NCBI GenBank assembly: GCA_902624085.1
Contig: CACNWD010000004.1
Span: 22,919 to 86,918, forward strand
DNA length: 64,000 nt
DNA from: an uncultured Prochlorococcus sp.
GTDB lineage: Bacteria; Cyanobacteriota; Cyanobacteriia; PCC-6307; Cyanobiaceae
Direction: 5' to 3'
Shown: positions 40,830 through 50,280 of the stretch, piece after piece
Layout: every line of letters starts with the position of its first letter
Numbering within the stretch: position 1 is the stretch's first letter
The notes under the pieces: generated by a model
The model's input: only the letters and a program-made list of their open reading frames with translations
Databases searched by the model: none
What the model was told of the DNA's origin: nothing
Position numbers and translations under genes: made by a program

Positions 40830-41129
40830 TTAGTAAAGTTCTTCCTCTGCGTGAGTAATAATTGTTAAATCAGATGTTGGATAAGCTACACAAGGAAGAA
40901 AATAACCCTCATCTAACTGTTTTTCATCTAAAAAACTTTGATCCGGCTGAGCAACTTTTCCACAAGCGATTTTACCTACACATGTAGAGCATGCTCCTGT
41001 TCTACAGGAATATGGGACATCTATGCCTTGATCTTCAACCGCATCTAAAATATATTCGTCATCGGGCACCTCTATAGTTGAATATACACCTTCACTTTCA
41101 CTTATAATTGTTATTTTGTAGGTTGCCAT
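40830..41129 (-). CDS. petF: Plant-type [2Fe-2S] ferredoxin
   Basis: 99 residues with the cluster ligands C42, C47, C50 ('CRTGACSTC') and C80 ('LPCVAYP'), the plant and cyanobacterial pattern CX4CX2C-X29-C. It is acidic, as needed for docking to photosystem I and FNR. The C-terminus ends 'ITHAEEELY', the FNR-contact tail. It is followed upstream by prmA on the same strand with a 125-bp gap, probably carrying its own promoter. Confidence 0.96.
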   Translation of the reverse strand: MATYKITIISESEGVYSTIEVPDDEYILDAVEDQGIDVPYSCRTGACSTCVGKIACGKVAQPDQSFLDEKQLDEGYFLPCVAYPTSDLTIITHAEEELY

Positions 41130-41254
41130 AAAAATAAAAAGATTTATTGAATAAATTAATTAAATCAATACTTTTTAATTGAGTAATTGAGATCTTTGTC
41201 TCATGAAAAGTTGAAATGCATAGATGTTAAATCATTCGACTAAGATAAAAATCT

Positions 41255-42160
41255 TCACCTATTGGTTACTTTGAATGATTTAATGCAAATCCAATCTTTT
41301 TTTGATAATACATTATCTATTTTGAAATGATATAAATTTAATAATTTGATAATTTCTTGTTTTTGCGACTCTAAAATCCCACTAAGGATTAAAGAACCTT
41401 GCGAATTTAAAATCTCATAAAAATGAGAAATTAATGGTTTAATGACAGAGGTTATTATATTGCAACAAATTAAATCATAATTCTGTAATAAATTTTTTCT
41501 TTTTATTTCTAAAAAAGAACCTTGATGCATTGTAAATGTATTGATTTGACTAAAATTTAATTTAAAATTTTCTCTAGTTGAATTTATAGCTAAATAATCA
41601 TTATCAATTACATGTAACTCTCTCGCACCAAGTTTTTGAGCAGCTATGGATAAGATTCCGCTACCACAGCCAACATCTAAAAAGGTTTTTTCTCTAACAA
41701 TTGTTTTTTCCAACATTTCTAAACAAAGAGAAGTAGATGGATGACTTCCGGTTCCAAATGCTGCCCCAGGATCAATCTTTAGAACAACTTTTTTATCATA
41801 TTGGGAGGGTAAGTCTTTCCAACAAGGGAGAACGAGAAAATTCTGCCCTATCAATTCAAGTTCCCAAAATTTTTTCCAAGTATTAAGCCATTCATCTTCT
41901 TTAATAAAATCCCAACCAAAGAGATTAATATTTTGACCGTTTTCAAGAAGAAAATACTTTAAAGTTTCTTCAAGCTTTTCTCTTTTATTTTTTTTCCAAT
42001 AAAATGCGGGCAACCATATAAGTAATTTACTTGTATTTGTATCTTTAATAAAACAATCAAATGCATAACTAAATATTTCCAATTGATTTAATTTCCAGAT
42101 CATTAAATCTTCGATATTATGATTAATTTCTATGAAAAATCTCCACCAGCCTTTATTCAT
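41255..42160 (-). CDS. prmA: Ribosomal protein L11 methyltransferase PrmA
   Basis: Methylates L11 at several Lys and the N-terminus (301 aa). It shows 'VLKIDPGAAFGTGSHPSTSL' followed by the SAM motif 'FLDVGCGSGILSIAAQKLGA', and 'YDLICCNIITSVI', which replaces the usual N-[IL]-L catalytic loop. The N-terminal substrate domain is divergent. It lies 19 bp after serA, so it is probably in one operon. Confidence 0.92.
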   Translation of the reverse strand: MNKGWWRFFIEINHNIEDLMIWKLNQLEIFSYAFDCFIKDTNTSKLLIWLPAFYWKKNKREKLEETLKYFLLENGQNINLFGWDFIKEDEWLNTWKKFWELELIGQNFLVLPCWKDLPSQYDKKVVLKIDPGAAFGTGSHPSTSLCLEMLEKTIVREKTFLDVGCGSGILSIAAQKLGARELHVIDNDYLAINSTRENFKLNFSQINTFTMHQGSFLEIKRKNLLQNYDLICCNIITSVIKPLISHFYEILNSQGSLILSGILESQKQEIIKLLNLYHFKIDNVLSKKDWICIKSFKVTNR

Positions 42161-42179
42161 AATAAATTTAAAATTTAAT

Positions 42180-43766
42180 TTATAACGTTACTGGATTTGC
42201 ACTATTAATTCCTTCAACTTCAAGAATTGATTTCAGCAAACTATCTGGCACTGGATCATCAATACTTAAAACCATCACTGCTTCACCCCTAACAATTTTT
42301 CTACCGACTTGCATTGAAGCAATATTTACATTGTGGTCACCTAAAAGTGAACCTAACTTGCCAATAATCCCTGGCATGTCTCTGTGTCTAGCTAATAACA
42401 TAAATCTGCTTGGTGAAACATTGACAGGATATTGATCAATACTAATAATTCTTAATTCACCATCTGCGAATATACTTCCAGCAACGCTATTCTCTCCATT
42501 ATTTCCATAGGTCGTGAGCTGAAGTAGTCCACTAGCAAATTCAGGTCGTGATTCATCTTTATTTTCTATAACCTTTATACCCCTTGTTTCAGCTTCCAAA
42601 GAAGCATTAACATAATTAATACGATCGCCCAAAGCTTTTGTTAATAGACCTTTTAAACTAGCTATTATTAAAGGCTTGGAAGGATGCTGTACAAATTCCC
42701 CCTGCAATTTAAGTTCTAACTGTTGAATTGGCCCCCCCGAGAGCTGACTAATTAGTAGACCTAAAGTTTCCGCGAGCTGAAGATGAGGCTTGAGACTATC
42801 CATAATATCTGGACTAAGTCCAGGTATGTTTACTGCTGTTCTTGCTGAAAGTCCCAAAAGAACATCTCTGATTTGTTCTGCGACATCAATTGCTACATTT
42901 TCTTGAGCTTCCTTTGTTGAAGCACCTAGGTGCGGAGTCAAAATTAGATTTTTTTGAACTTTTAATAATGGTGAATTAGCATTTAGCGGCTCTTCAGAAT
43001 AAACATCTATTGCCGCTCCACCAATCAAAGAATTATTTAATGCTTCTGCTAAAGCCTCTTCATCAATTATTCCACCCCTAGCACAATTAATTAACTTTGA
43101 TGTGTTTTTCATTGATTTTAGAACCTTAATATCAACTAAATTCTCTGTTTCAACTGTCCGTGGTAAATGTAATGTGACGTAATCAGAGTCCTGAAACAAT
43201 ATTTCTAATTCTGATAATTTCACTTGAAGTTGTTGAGCTCTTTCATTTGAAACGAAAGGATCATAACCAAAAACCTCCATTCCCATTGCATTAGCAACTT
43301 TAGCTACATGAGTACCAATTTTCCCTAAACCAACTACACCTAATTTTTTCTTAAAAAGTTCATTCCCCACAAATTTTTTTCTCTCCCACTTCCCTTCAAA
43401 CATACTACTATTTGCAATTGGAATATTTCTACTTAAAGCGAGCATCATTGCTATTGTATGCTCAGCCGCCGCAATGGTATTTCCTCCTGGAGAATTTACC
43501 ACTAATACTCCCTTCTGAGTTGCTGCCTTTACATCAACGTTATCAACTCCAACTCCAGCCCTCCCAATTATTCTTAAATTTTTTGAAGAATTAATAATTT
43601 GTCCAGTAACTTGTGTTCCTGAGCGTATCATTAAAGCATCATAATCTTGAATAATAGCGGCTAAATCTGATTCTGAAATGCCAATCTTTTGATCAACTTG
43701 AGCCACTTGGGAAAGAATATCAATCCCTGATTGATCGATTGGATCTGTAATTAGAACTTTGTTCAT
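42180..43766 (-). CDS. serA: D-3-phosphoglycerate dehydrogenase SerA
   Basis: Makes phosphohydroxypyruvate for serine synthesis (528 aa, long form). The NAD domain has 'GVVGLGKIGTHVAKVANAMG'. Catalytic residues lie in 'INCARGGIIDEEAL' (Arg) and 'LTPHLGASTKEAQ' (His). A C-terminal intermediate (ASB) domain follows at about 320-450, with an ACT regulatory domain 'LLARHRDMPGIIGKLGSLLG' at the end. Serine feedback through ACT is likely. Confidence 0.97.
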   Translation of the reverse strand: MNKVLITDPIDQSGIDILSQVAQVDQKIGISESDLAAIIQDYDALMIRSGTQVTGQIINSSKNLRIIGRAGVGVDNVDVKAATQKGVLVVNSPGGNTIAAAEHTIAMMLALSRNIPIANSSMFEGKWERKKFVGNELFKKKLGVVGLGKIGTHVAKVANAMGMEVFGYDPFVSNERAQQLQVKLSELEILFQDSDYVTLHLPRTVETENLVDIKVLKSMKNTSKLINCARGGIIDEEALAEALNNSLIGGAAIDVYSEEPLNANSPLLKVQKNLILTPHLGASTKEAQENVAIDVAEQIRDVLLGLSARTAVNIPGLSPDIMDSLKPHLQLAETLGLLISQLSGGPIQQLELKLQGEFVQHPSKPLIIASLKGLLTKALGDRINYVNASLEAETRGIKVIENKDESRPEFASGLLQLTTYGNNGENSVAGSIFADGELRIISIDQYPVNVSPSRFMLLARHRDMPGIIGKLGSLLGDHNVNIASMQVGRKIVRGEAVMVLSIDDPVPDSLLKSILEVEGINSANPVTL

Positions 43767-43864
43767 TTAAGATTGGTTCTTTAATTATCTACTTTACTTA
43801 TCTATAGTAAATAGATCTTGTTTTATTAAATTGGATCAAGAAATCAACATTTGAGGATTAAAAA

Positions 43865-44431
43865 TTGACTAAATGCATTTTGATTTTTAAAGAAGTAGAA
43901 AAATGTGTTGATCTTCTAGAAATTTTTAAAGAAAGATCGATATTCATTTCCCAGGCTATTTTAATAAAACCAAATAATGACAAAATAAAAAGTGAACAAG
44001 AACAAATACTTCTAAATTTAAGAAGTAATTTTTACAAAATAGAAAACATTGAGAATAATAGAATTCTTAATCCAAAATTAGATCGAGAGATAAGGCAAAA
44101 AGGGATGAAAAATTGGTTAATGCCATTTGGATTTTTAGCAGGTTTAAGTTTTTCAAATATGACAAATTTAACGACTTTTTCTTTCCTTAACCTTAATGCT
44201 TTTGGAGAATCATTAGTAGGAGGTCTCTTAGGTTTAGGTTCTGGATATATAGGGAGCTTTTTTGCGTCTGGAAGTATAAATTTAAACAGAAGTAAAGAAA
44301 TTAGACCATTATTAAATGCTAATAAAGATGGGAAATGGCTTATGCTTCTGGAAGATCAAAATGGATATGAATTACCATGGAATTTAATAAAAGAATCTGA
44401 ACCATTAGATATTATTTTTCTAGAAGGATAA
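43865..44431 (+). CDS. Conserved hypothetical protein with Gly-rich membrane hairpin
   Basis: 188 residues. An alpha/beta-like N-terminus (1-75) is followed by two hydrophobic, Gly-rich segments at about 88-105 and 115-140 ('LVGGLLGLGSGYIGSFFASG'), then a soluble C-terminus. The start is TTG 43865. The stop shares a base with the next gene, the PSII S4 protein, so the two are translationally coupled. No family is recognised. The coupling hints at a thylakoid-related role. Confidence 0.65.
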   Translation: MTKCILIFKEVEKCVDLLEIFKERSIFISQAILIKPNNDKIKSEQEQILLNLRSNFYKIENIENNRILNPKLDREIRQKGMKNWLMPFGFLAGLSFSNMTNLTTFSFLNLNAFGESLVGGLLGLGSGYIGSFFASGSINLNRSKEIRPLLNANKDGKWLMLLEDQNGYELPWNLIKESEPLDIIFLEG

Positions 44432-45219
44432 TGATTAATTTAAAAGACTTTGAAAAAGATTGTTTGTACAAGACAGAGATTAGACATTTAATAGAAATAT
44501 CAAATTTAGCTTATAAGAATTGGGAAATATGTTGGACTAACTTCTTTCCATCTTATATACAGGAAGAGATCTTAAATAAATTTCATAATTTAGTTGATTT
44601 ATCATATTTCGTATATGGTGGTTATGTAAATGCTGATAGAGTCAAAATAGCTTGTTTTAGGAAATCAATTCAACCAAGTACAAAAGATCTAGTTTCAAGC
44701 TTTGCAGCAAAGGGATTTAACATTTCAGGTAATTTTTTATTTGATAATGCATCACAAGATGACTTTAGGAATTTTTTGATAAATCATAAAATAAATAAAA
44801 ATATGATTGGAGATATTTGGACCTTAGGTGAAAAAGGAGCACAAGGAATTATAGATTTTAATCAAGATATTCAAAATCAAAATAAATATTTTTTAAGAGA
44901 TGTAGAAGTCAATATTAAATTTTTAGATTTAACAGAACTTAGAACTCCTATCGAAAGAGTTTCAAAATTTATTAACTCCGTAGAAGCATCTACAAGAATT
45001 GATGCGATAGCTTCAGCAGGTTTTAGGATATCAAGAAGTAAAATTATTGATAAAATTAAAAACGGTTTGCTTTACCTTAATGGTTTAAAAGTCAATAAAG
45101 CAACAATTAATCTAAAAGTAGGAGATAAAATAAGATTTCAAAATAAAGGTATAATTGAAATTGTAGAAATGGAAAAGACTAAAAGAGAAAGGTGGAAAAT
45201 TAAATTACTAAAGAAATAA
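44431..45219 (+). CDS. Photosystem II S4 domain protein (YlmH-like)
   Basis: 262 residues with a C-terminal S4 RNA-binding domain ('RIDAIASAGFRISRSKIIDK' to 'LYLNGLKVNKATINLKVGDK') and an N-terminal YlmH-like domain. In cyanobacteria and plants this family is annotated as PSII S4 domain protein, conserved in oxygenic phototrophs. An RNA-binding role in photosystem or ribosome biology is inferred. It is coupled to the preceding gene and followed by tRNA-Val. Confidence 0.86.
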   Translation: MINLKDFEKDCLYKTEIRHLIEISNLAYKNWEICWTNFFPSYIQEEILNKFHNLVDLSYFVYGGYVNADRVKIACFRKSIQPSTKDLVSSFAAKGFNISGNFLFDNASQDDFRNFLINHKINKNMIGDIWTLGEKGAQGIIDFNQDIQNQNKYFLRDVEVNIKFLDLTELRTPIERVSKFINSVEASTRIDAIASAGFRISRSKIIDKIKNGLLYLNGLKVNKATINLKVGDKIRFQNKGIIEIVEMEKTKRERWKIKLLKK

Positions 45220-45271
45220 AGACTTGAACTTCATTTCAACTCATTTAGGGGTTTATAATAAATTTATATTA

Positions 45272-45343
45272 GGGCGATTAGCTCAGGGGTAGAGCACTAC
45301 CTTGACATGGTAGGAGTCACTGGTTCAAATCCAGTATCGCCCA
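45272..45343 (+). tRNA. tRNA-Val(GAC)
   Basis: A cloverleaf with acceptor GGGCGAT/ATCGCCC, D-arm 'GCTCAGGGGTAGAGC', anticodon stem CTACC/GGTAG with loop TTGACAT (anticodon GAC), and T-arm ACTGG-TTCAAAT-CCAGT. Position 73 is A. CCA is not encoded. It is 52 bp after the S4 gene. Confidence 0.97.
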
Positions 45344-45427
45344 TTTATTATTTTTTTTGCTAAATCCCATTTCAGGTTATAGATTTAATTTATCCACAAA
45401 TTATTAAACGTTTTTTAAGTTAAAGAT

Positions 45428-46045
45428 ATGAAACTTAATCAAATAATTAATTTACACAAAGGTTTGACTCCATTTGTTGTGCTTGGTTTAATGACAATCT
45501 ACGACAATTTTTCTATTACACCTTGGATTTACTTATCCCTGCATGGAACATATGGAATTTTATGGCTTTTAAAAGAAAAATTATTTCCAGACCCATATTT
45601 TAAAGATGAAATGGGATTCTTAACTTCAATAACAGGATTCATATTTTTAGGAAGTTATTGGGTCGCCCCATTTATTCTTATATCCTCCCAAAAATTAATT
45701 CCAAATTTCATAATTGCGGGATGTGTTTCAATTTATATAATTGGAGTTTTTCTTCATTTTGCAAGTGATGCTCAAAAATATTTCACTTTAAAATTAAAAA
45801 AAGAACTTATCACTGAAGGTTTTTTTAAATATTCAAGGAATACAAATTATCTTGGAGAAATACTTATTTATTTATCTTTTGCGATATTATCTATGAACAT
45901 TATTCCATTTATTATTCTTTTAATATTTTTCATTATCGTCTTCTACCCAAGAATGATTAAAAAGGATAAATCACTTAAAAAATATGAAGGTTTTGAAAAA
46001 TATAAAGCGAATAGTGGTTTAATCCTTCCAAAATTTAATGAATAA
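45428..46045 (+). CDS. DUF1295/ICMT-like membrane protein
   Basis: 205 residues with about five membrane helices and the C-terminal motif 'LITEGFFKYSRNTNYLGEIL' followed later by DKSLKKYEGFEKYK. This is typical of the steroid-reductase/isoprenylcysteine methyltransferase-like superfamily (DUF1295, phospholipid or protein-prenyl methyltransferase type). The substrate is unknown. The end overlaps the next gene by 8 bp. Confidence 0.75.
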   Translation: MKLNQIINLHKGLTPFVVLGLMTIYDNFSITPWIYLSLHGTYGILWLLKEKLFPDPYFKDEMGFLTSITGFIFLGSYWVAPFILISSQKLIPNFIIAGCVSIYIIGVFLHFASDAQKYFTLKLKKELITEGFFKYSRNTNYLGEILIYLSFAILSMNIIPFIILLIFFIIVFYPRMIKKDKSLKKYEGFEKYKANSGLILPKFNE

Positions 46046-46586
46046 TATGGATCTTCCCTTGTGGAGGCAAAGATTAAAAGCATCTCAATCTAGAGAAGGT
46101 AAACTAGCATCAAATAGATGGATACAAATTGCAAATGTTTCAAAAAATAATCAACCACGCGTAAGGACTGTTGTTTTTAGAGGATGGCTAGATAACACCT
46201 CTATGCTGATTTATACGGATAAAAGAAGTGAGAAGTATGCAGATTTAAAAAATAATAAAAATATTGAAGTTTTATGGCTTTTTTTTAAAACTAAAGCGCA
46301 GTATAGATTTAAAGGTAAAGTTTTTGAGTTGGAAGATAATGATAAATATTGGGACAATTTATTCGAGAAATCAAAAGATCAATGGTATTGGCCTTCTCCT
46401 GGACAAAAAATTGATCCAGAAAATAGTATATCTTCAAGAAATAATATACTTTCAAAACCGAATAACTTTTCTGTATTGAAAATCAAGATTGATGAAGTAG
46501 ATCTTTTAAAGCTAGAACAACCTTTTCATAAAAGATATGTATGGAAGAAAATTGATAATTGGAAATGTATTGAAGTAAATCCTTAA
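46038..46586 (+). CDS. PNPOx-like FMN-binding protein (Npun_F5749 type)
   Basis: 182 residues of the pyridoxamine-phosphate-oxidase-like split-barrel fold. It has 'SKNNQPRVRTVVFRGWLDNT', 'LIYTDKRSEKYADLKNNKNI' and 'WYWPSPGQKID', matching the cyanobacterial FMN-dependent PPOX-type family. True PdxH lacks this middle pattern, so pyridoxal synthesis is less likely. It overlaps the DUF1295 gene by 8 bp (operon). Confidence 0.77.
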   Translation: MNNMDLPLWRQRLKASQSREGKLASNRWIQIANVSKNNQPRVRTVVFRGWLDNTSMLIYTDKRSEKYADLKNNKNIEVLWLFFKTKAQYRFKGKVFELEDNDKYWDNLFEKSKDQWYWPSPGQKIDPENSISSRNNILSKPNNFSVLKIKIDEVDLLKLEQPFHKRYVWKKIDNWKCIEVNP

Positions 46587-46661
46587 ATATTTCTAAATTG
46601 TATCTAATTAGTTGAAATATCTTTGTTAATCAGTCAACTTTAAAGAAGAAACAATGATTTA

Positions 46662-46835
46662 ATGAATTTCTCCTCAATTCATGAAAACCCAATACTGTTT
46701 TTATCTTGGGTTACAGCAATTGGAATGATATTAAGTTTAATTGAAGCTACTCTAAAGATTAAATTTGAAAATTACAATAATATAAAAAGAAGAGAACGTT
46801 TAATAAGGAGTCTTTATCCTAAAAAGTTAGCTTGA
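46662..46835 (+). CDS. Small single-helix protein (57 aa)
   Basis: A short frame from ATG 46662 to TGA 46835. A hydrophobic helix ('ILFLSWVTAIGMILSLIEA', about residues 11-29) is followed by a strongly basic tail ('KRRERLIRSLYPKKLA'). Topology and composition look like a real membrane peptide. It follows the PNPOx-like gene by 75 bp in the same direction and overlaps the convergent DoxX gene by 9 bp. No family known. Confidence 0.6.
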   Translation: MNFSSIHENPILFLSWVTAIGMILSLIEATLKIKFENYNNIKRRERLIRSLYPKKLA

Positions 46836-47387
46836 TGTCTCTGATAAAAGATTTGCTTGTAGGAATTGGAAAAATCCTTCCTTCTTAACTTCCTTTAATT
46901 CTTCAACACTAAGGTTACCAGATTTTTTATTTATGGTAAGAGTGGCAACTTCTATTTCTTCTGATTCTGATTTAAGAATTCTTATGATAACTTCATCAAG
47001 TGAAAATATTCCTGGCCCAGTTAAGGTGATGCAAGTGGCAGATGCAAAGTATAGGAGTAATAACTCTAGTAGATATATGTTAAAACCTGCAGTAACAAGT
47101 GCATGGTAGATTGCAACACTTATTGTACCAACTATAGCTAAGGCTCCGAATCTAGTAGCTAATCCAATAATTATTAACCAACTTCCTGCTATTTCAGAGA
47201 TTGCAGCTACCCAAGATAAAAAGATAGGAAATGGTAAATGAAGTGGTCTTACAAAAGCATCCGCAAAGTTTTCAATATTAGCAGTCTTTTCAAATCCATG
47301 ATGGATTAAAACTACTCCAGTAATTACTCTTAATATCAATAAAGCAGTATCTTTACTAAATGATTTGGTGAGGATGGTTGAAAGCAC
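46827..47387 (-). CDS. DoxX family membrane protein
   Basis: 186 residues, four membrane helices in residues 10-130. It has the DoxX motif 'LLILRVITGVVLIHHGFEK' at the start and a conserved 'SWVAAISEIAGSWLIIIGLA'. The C-terminus (about 135-186) is a polar extension. DoxX proteins are linked to quinone- or thiol-dependent redox at membranes, but the role here is unknown. Upstream lies 171 bp with no gene. Confidence 0.82.
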   Translation of the reverse strand: MLSTILTKSFSKDTALLILRVITGVVLIHHGFEKTANIENFADAFVRPLHLPFPIFLSWVAAISEIAGSWLIIIGLATRFGALAIVGTISVAIYHALVTAGFNIYLLELLLLYFASATCITLTGPGIFSLDEVIIRILKSESEEIEVATLTINKKSGNLSVEELKEVKKEGFFQFLQANLLSETSS

Positions 47388-47558
47388 TATTTAATTAATT
47401 TCTTAAGTAAAAATAACTAGTCATAATCTGCTTCGTGGATAAAAATCAAAAAGTAATCTTAGAATAAGTATTTATACTCATATAAAATGACGTCAAATGT
47501 TTAATTTATAGGTATTGAAGTATTGCAAATTACAATTTTAGGTTTGCAAGAAATTTAT

Positions 47559-48710
47559 TCATTTCCAGATCAAATTAGGTTCAGTTATAAATTTGTTTAT
47601 AGCTGGAATATTTTCTTTAAATTTAAAAAAGCCTCGTTTAGCAAATTTCCAAGCATATAAATCCTCTGGCCTAACCAGTTTTTTTACTATTAATTTATTA
47701 TTTTCTTGCAAATTCTTTATAAAGTCATAATTATCTCCGATAGATGGATAAATTAAATCTACAGATGAAATACCCCTCAATTTATTTTTCAATTCAAGTG
47801 AAGAAATTTTTTCTATATTTGAAAATTTCAATGAAAATTCATCTATTAAATTTTGCTTGAATTGAGCTACAGAACTAGAAATCTCAATCTTTCTATGCTT
47901 TTTGTCTAATTCGATTAAAAAGACCTTTTGATATTTTGAAATTATTTTTTTTAATGAGTTTTCATGCAAGTCATTTTCGAACATAAACAAATAATTAGAT
48001 GATTTTTGCATATTTGAATGATATATATCATTTGAAATAATTAATTCAAAATCATCTTCCAAAAAGATATCTTGATTGGATATCTTGTTTGTGCAAAATC
48101 TTCCATTAGAAAATTTCTTCAAATTTTGAGGACTAAACAAATATCTTTTCCCTTTCGTCTGTAAACCTGCTACCCACCTCCAACTTAATAAATTGGAAGC
48201 CGCATCACCATCATAAAGATATTTAAAAAAGAATCTAGCGCCTAACTCCCAAGGTAGACCCAAAACAAATATCCATGTGCTAGCAAACCACATTCTCGTA
48301 TGATTGTGTAAGTAATTGTAAGTCTTTAATTCTCTGACCCATGAGTTAAAGTAGGGAATATTTGTCTCTCCATTTATAGCCATTTTATAATTATTAAAAT
48401 CATAATTATCGACTTTTTTAGTTATGAAATTTTCCCATATACAAGGCTTATTCTCTAAGACACCTTTCCAATATATTCTCCAATACACTTCTTCAATAAA
48501 TTTATTTACTTGGTTACCCCTGAATTCAAGTTTAATGTCCTTAATTATCTGATATTCAAAAAGTACTCTATGAGAAATAAAAGGGGAAATTTTTGAGACA
48601 TAATTTGTTTCTTTAGGTCCATAATCGTAATTTCTGAGGGAACCATAATCTTTAATTTTCGTAGACAGGAAATTTTTCCATTTTTTTTCTGCCTCAATAA
48701 AAAGCGACAT
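47559..48710 (-). CDS. Photolyase/cryptochrome-like FAD-domain protein with domains in unusual order
   Basis: 383 residues. The FAD-binding domain of photolyases is at the N-terminus: 'YNYLHNHTRMWFASTWIF' (131-148, the NxxR-type FAD loop), 'YLYDGDAASNLLSWRWVAGL' (164-183), and YWRIYW (76-81). The usual N-terminal alpha/beta antenna domain is not in front of it. Instead residues 210-383 form an alpha/beta-like region after the FAD domain. It could be a photolyase relative with permuted domains or a flavoprotein of new function. FAD binding is likely, DNA repair unproven. Not a fragment: both ends look complete. Confidence 0.75.
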   Translation of the reverse strand: MSLFIEAEKKWKNFLSTKIKDYGSLRNYDYGPKETNYVSKISPFISHRVLFEYQIIKDIKLEFRGNQVNKFIEEVYWRIYWKGVLENKPCIWENFITKKVDNYDFNNYKMAINGETNIPYFNSWVRELKTYNYLHNHTRMWFASTWIFVLGLPWELGARFFFKYLYDGDAASNLLSWRWVAGLQTKGKRYLFSPQNLKKFSNGRFCTNKISNQDIFLEDDFELIISNDIYHSNMQKSSNYLFMFENDLHENSLKKIISKYQKVFLIELDKKHRKIEISSSVAQFKQNLIDEFSLKFSNIEKISSLELKNKLRGISSVDLIYPSIGDNYDFIKNLQENNKLIVKKLVRPEDLYAWKFAKRGFFKFKENIPAINKFITEPNLIWK

Positions 48711-48949
48711 CTTTTTTAATCAATATTAAATAAAAATTTTCATTTTGATGAATAGCAATAATAAAATAAATAAAAAAGAATTCTTGTTTGTTTGCCGTGA
48801 TCAATTTATTTAATATTTAACTTACAAAAAAACAATTTTTAAATTTTTTATAAATTCTTTTAAAACAAGATTAATGAATTTAACTTATTCACGTTATTAA
48901 ATTATTTAATTTAAGCTTCTTATATTAATTATCATTAGAAAAGTTATAA

Positions 48950-49879
48950 ATGATTAATTCACTTTCAAATAATACATCAAAAAATTGGGATACAAAAAAC
49001 ATCCCTGATTTAAAAGGTAAAACAGCTTTAATTACTGGATCTAATAGTGGTTTAGGCTATTACACAGCAAAAGCACTTGCTGAAAAAAATTGTCATGTAA
49101 TACTTTCATGCAGAACTCCAGAGAAATCAATTGCTACTAAAAATAAATTACAAAAATTAATCCCGCAAGCTCAATTAAGTACTATTGAAATCGAAATGTC
49201 TGACTTTCATAAGGTTTCAAGTAAATGCGATCAAATTTCTAATGATTATCAAAATCTCGATTTATTAATTAATAATGCAGGGATTATGCATCCCCCTAAA
49301 ACTTTTAATTCTCAAGGATATGAGATTCAATTTGCAGTTAATCATTTATCCCATATGCTTTTGACTTTGAAGTTAATACCTTTATTAGAAAAAATTAAAA
49401 ATTCAAGAATAGTCACTGTTACTTCCTTAGCACAATTTTTTGGAAAGTTAGGTTGGAAAAATCTTAAAGCTGAAAATTATTATAACAAGCAAGAATCTTA
49501 TGCAAATAGTAAGTTAGCTAACATTATGTTCGCATTAGAATTAAGTCAAAAACTTAAAGAAAAAAACATTTTATCTTTAGCTGCTCATCCTGGAATAGCA
49601 AAAACAAATCTATTTAATGCTCAAAGACCCAATCCAAGTAGGATAGAAAAATTATCCTTAGATTTATTTAGTCCTATTTTTCAGTCTGCGGAAATGGGTG
49701 CCTTGCCTCAACTTTATGCTGCCACCTCTGATTCTGTAAGGAGTGGTGATCATTATGGACCTAAATTTAATTTTAGAGGTCACCCTAAATTATCTAAGAC
49801 TTCTCCTGCAGCACTTAATACCACTGAAAGAAAAAACTTATGGAATAAAAGCTTTGAAATAATAAAAGAATTTATTTAA
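48950..49879 (+). CDS. Short-chain dehydrogenase/reductase (retinol dehydrogenase-like)
   Basis: 309-residue SDR. The Rossmann loop is 'ALITGSNSGLGYYTAKALAE', followed by NNAG in 'LLINNAGIMHPP', catalytic Ser in 'VTVTSLAQ', and YxxxK as 'SYANSKLAN'. The C-terminal 'HPGIAKTNL' is common to retinol dehydrogenase- and protochlorophyllide reductase-like SDRs. The substrate is unknown. It is not LPOR, whose C-terminal motif differs. It overlaps the convergent gene at 49872 by 8 bp. Confidence 0.85.
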   Translation: MINSLSNNTSKNWDTKNIPDLKGKTALITGSNSGLGYYTAKALAEKNCHVILSCRTPEKSIATKNKLQKLIPQAQLSTIEIEMSDFHKVSSKCDQISNDYQNLDLLINNAGIMHPPKTFNSQGYEIQFAVNHLSHMLLTLKLIPLLEKIKNSRIVTVTSLAQFFGKLGWKNLKAENYYNKQESYANSKLANIMFALELSQKLKEKNILSLAAHPGIAKTNLFNAQRPNPSRIEKLSLDLFSPIFQSAEMGALPQLYAATSDSVRSGDHYGPKFNFRGHPKLSKTSPAALNTTERKNLWNKSFEIIKEFI

Positions 49880-50141
49880 TTTTTCTTAATTGAACAAGTT
49901 TTAAAAAATATTTTATAATGTGTAGTTCACTCTCTGAAAGTTTCATAAATTCCCCTAAAGTATCCTCATTTTTATCATCAAATTTATTTGCTAGTGCAAT
50001 TAAATTTTCTTGATGCTCATTCACGAATCTTTCGGCAATTTGGGATGGGAATAGACCATTTTCTATTAATTTGCCTGGAGAAAATTTTTCCCAATTTTTA
50101 TAAAACCACTTAAACCATATTTTAGCTGAATTATCTTTCAT
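49872..50141 (-). CDS. Small acidic protein, paralogue of the gene at 60506
   Basis: 89 residues, soluble and helical. It shares with the 104-aa protein at 60506-60820 an N-terminal F/W-rich helix (WFKWFYKNW versus IFEWFNWLNNKW), a 'GLFPSQIAERFVNEH' versus 'GFNPKEVAENFLDLN' block, and an ESExH element 'KLSESELHIIK' versus 'KITESEFHVFK'. This defines a paralogous family within the window. Function unknown. Confidence 0.7.
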   Translation of the reverse strand: MKDNSAKIWFKWFYKNWEKFSPGKLIENGLFPSQIAERFVNEHQENLIALANKFDDKNEDTLGEFMKLSESELHIIKYFLKLVQLRKIK

Positions 50142-50280
50142 AAAATAAATACAAAATAATTTATACGATTATCTTAATTATCAACAAATAAAAATTTACT
50201 AAATAAAAGTTAAAATTTTTATTGTTCTGAATATATAAATTTAAATATAATATTAAATATTTGAATCCGTGTTATTTTAT

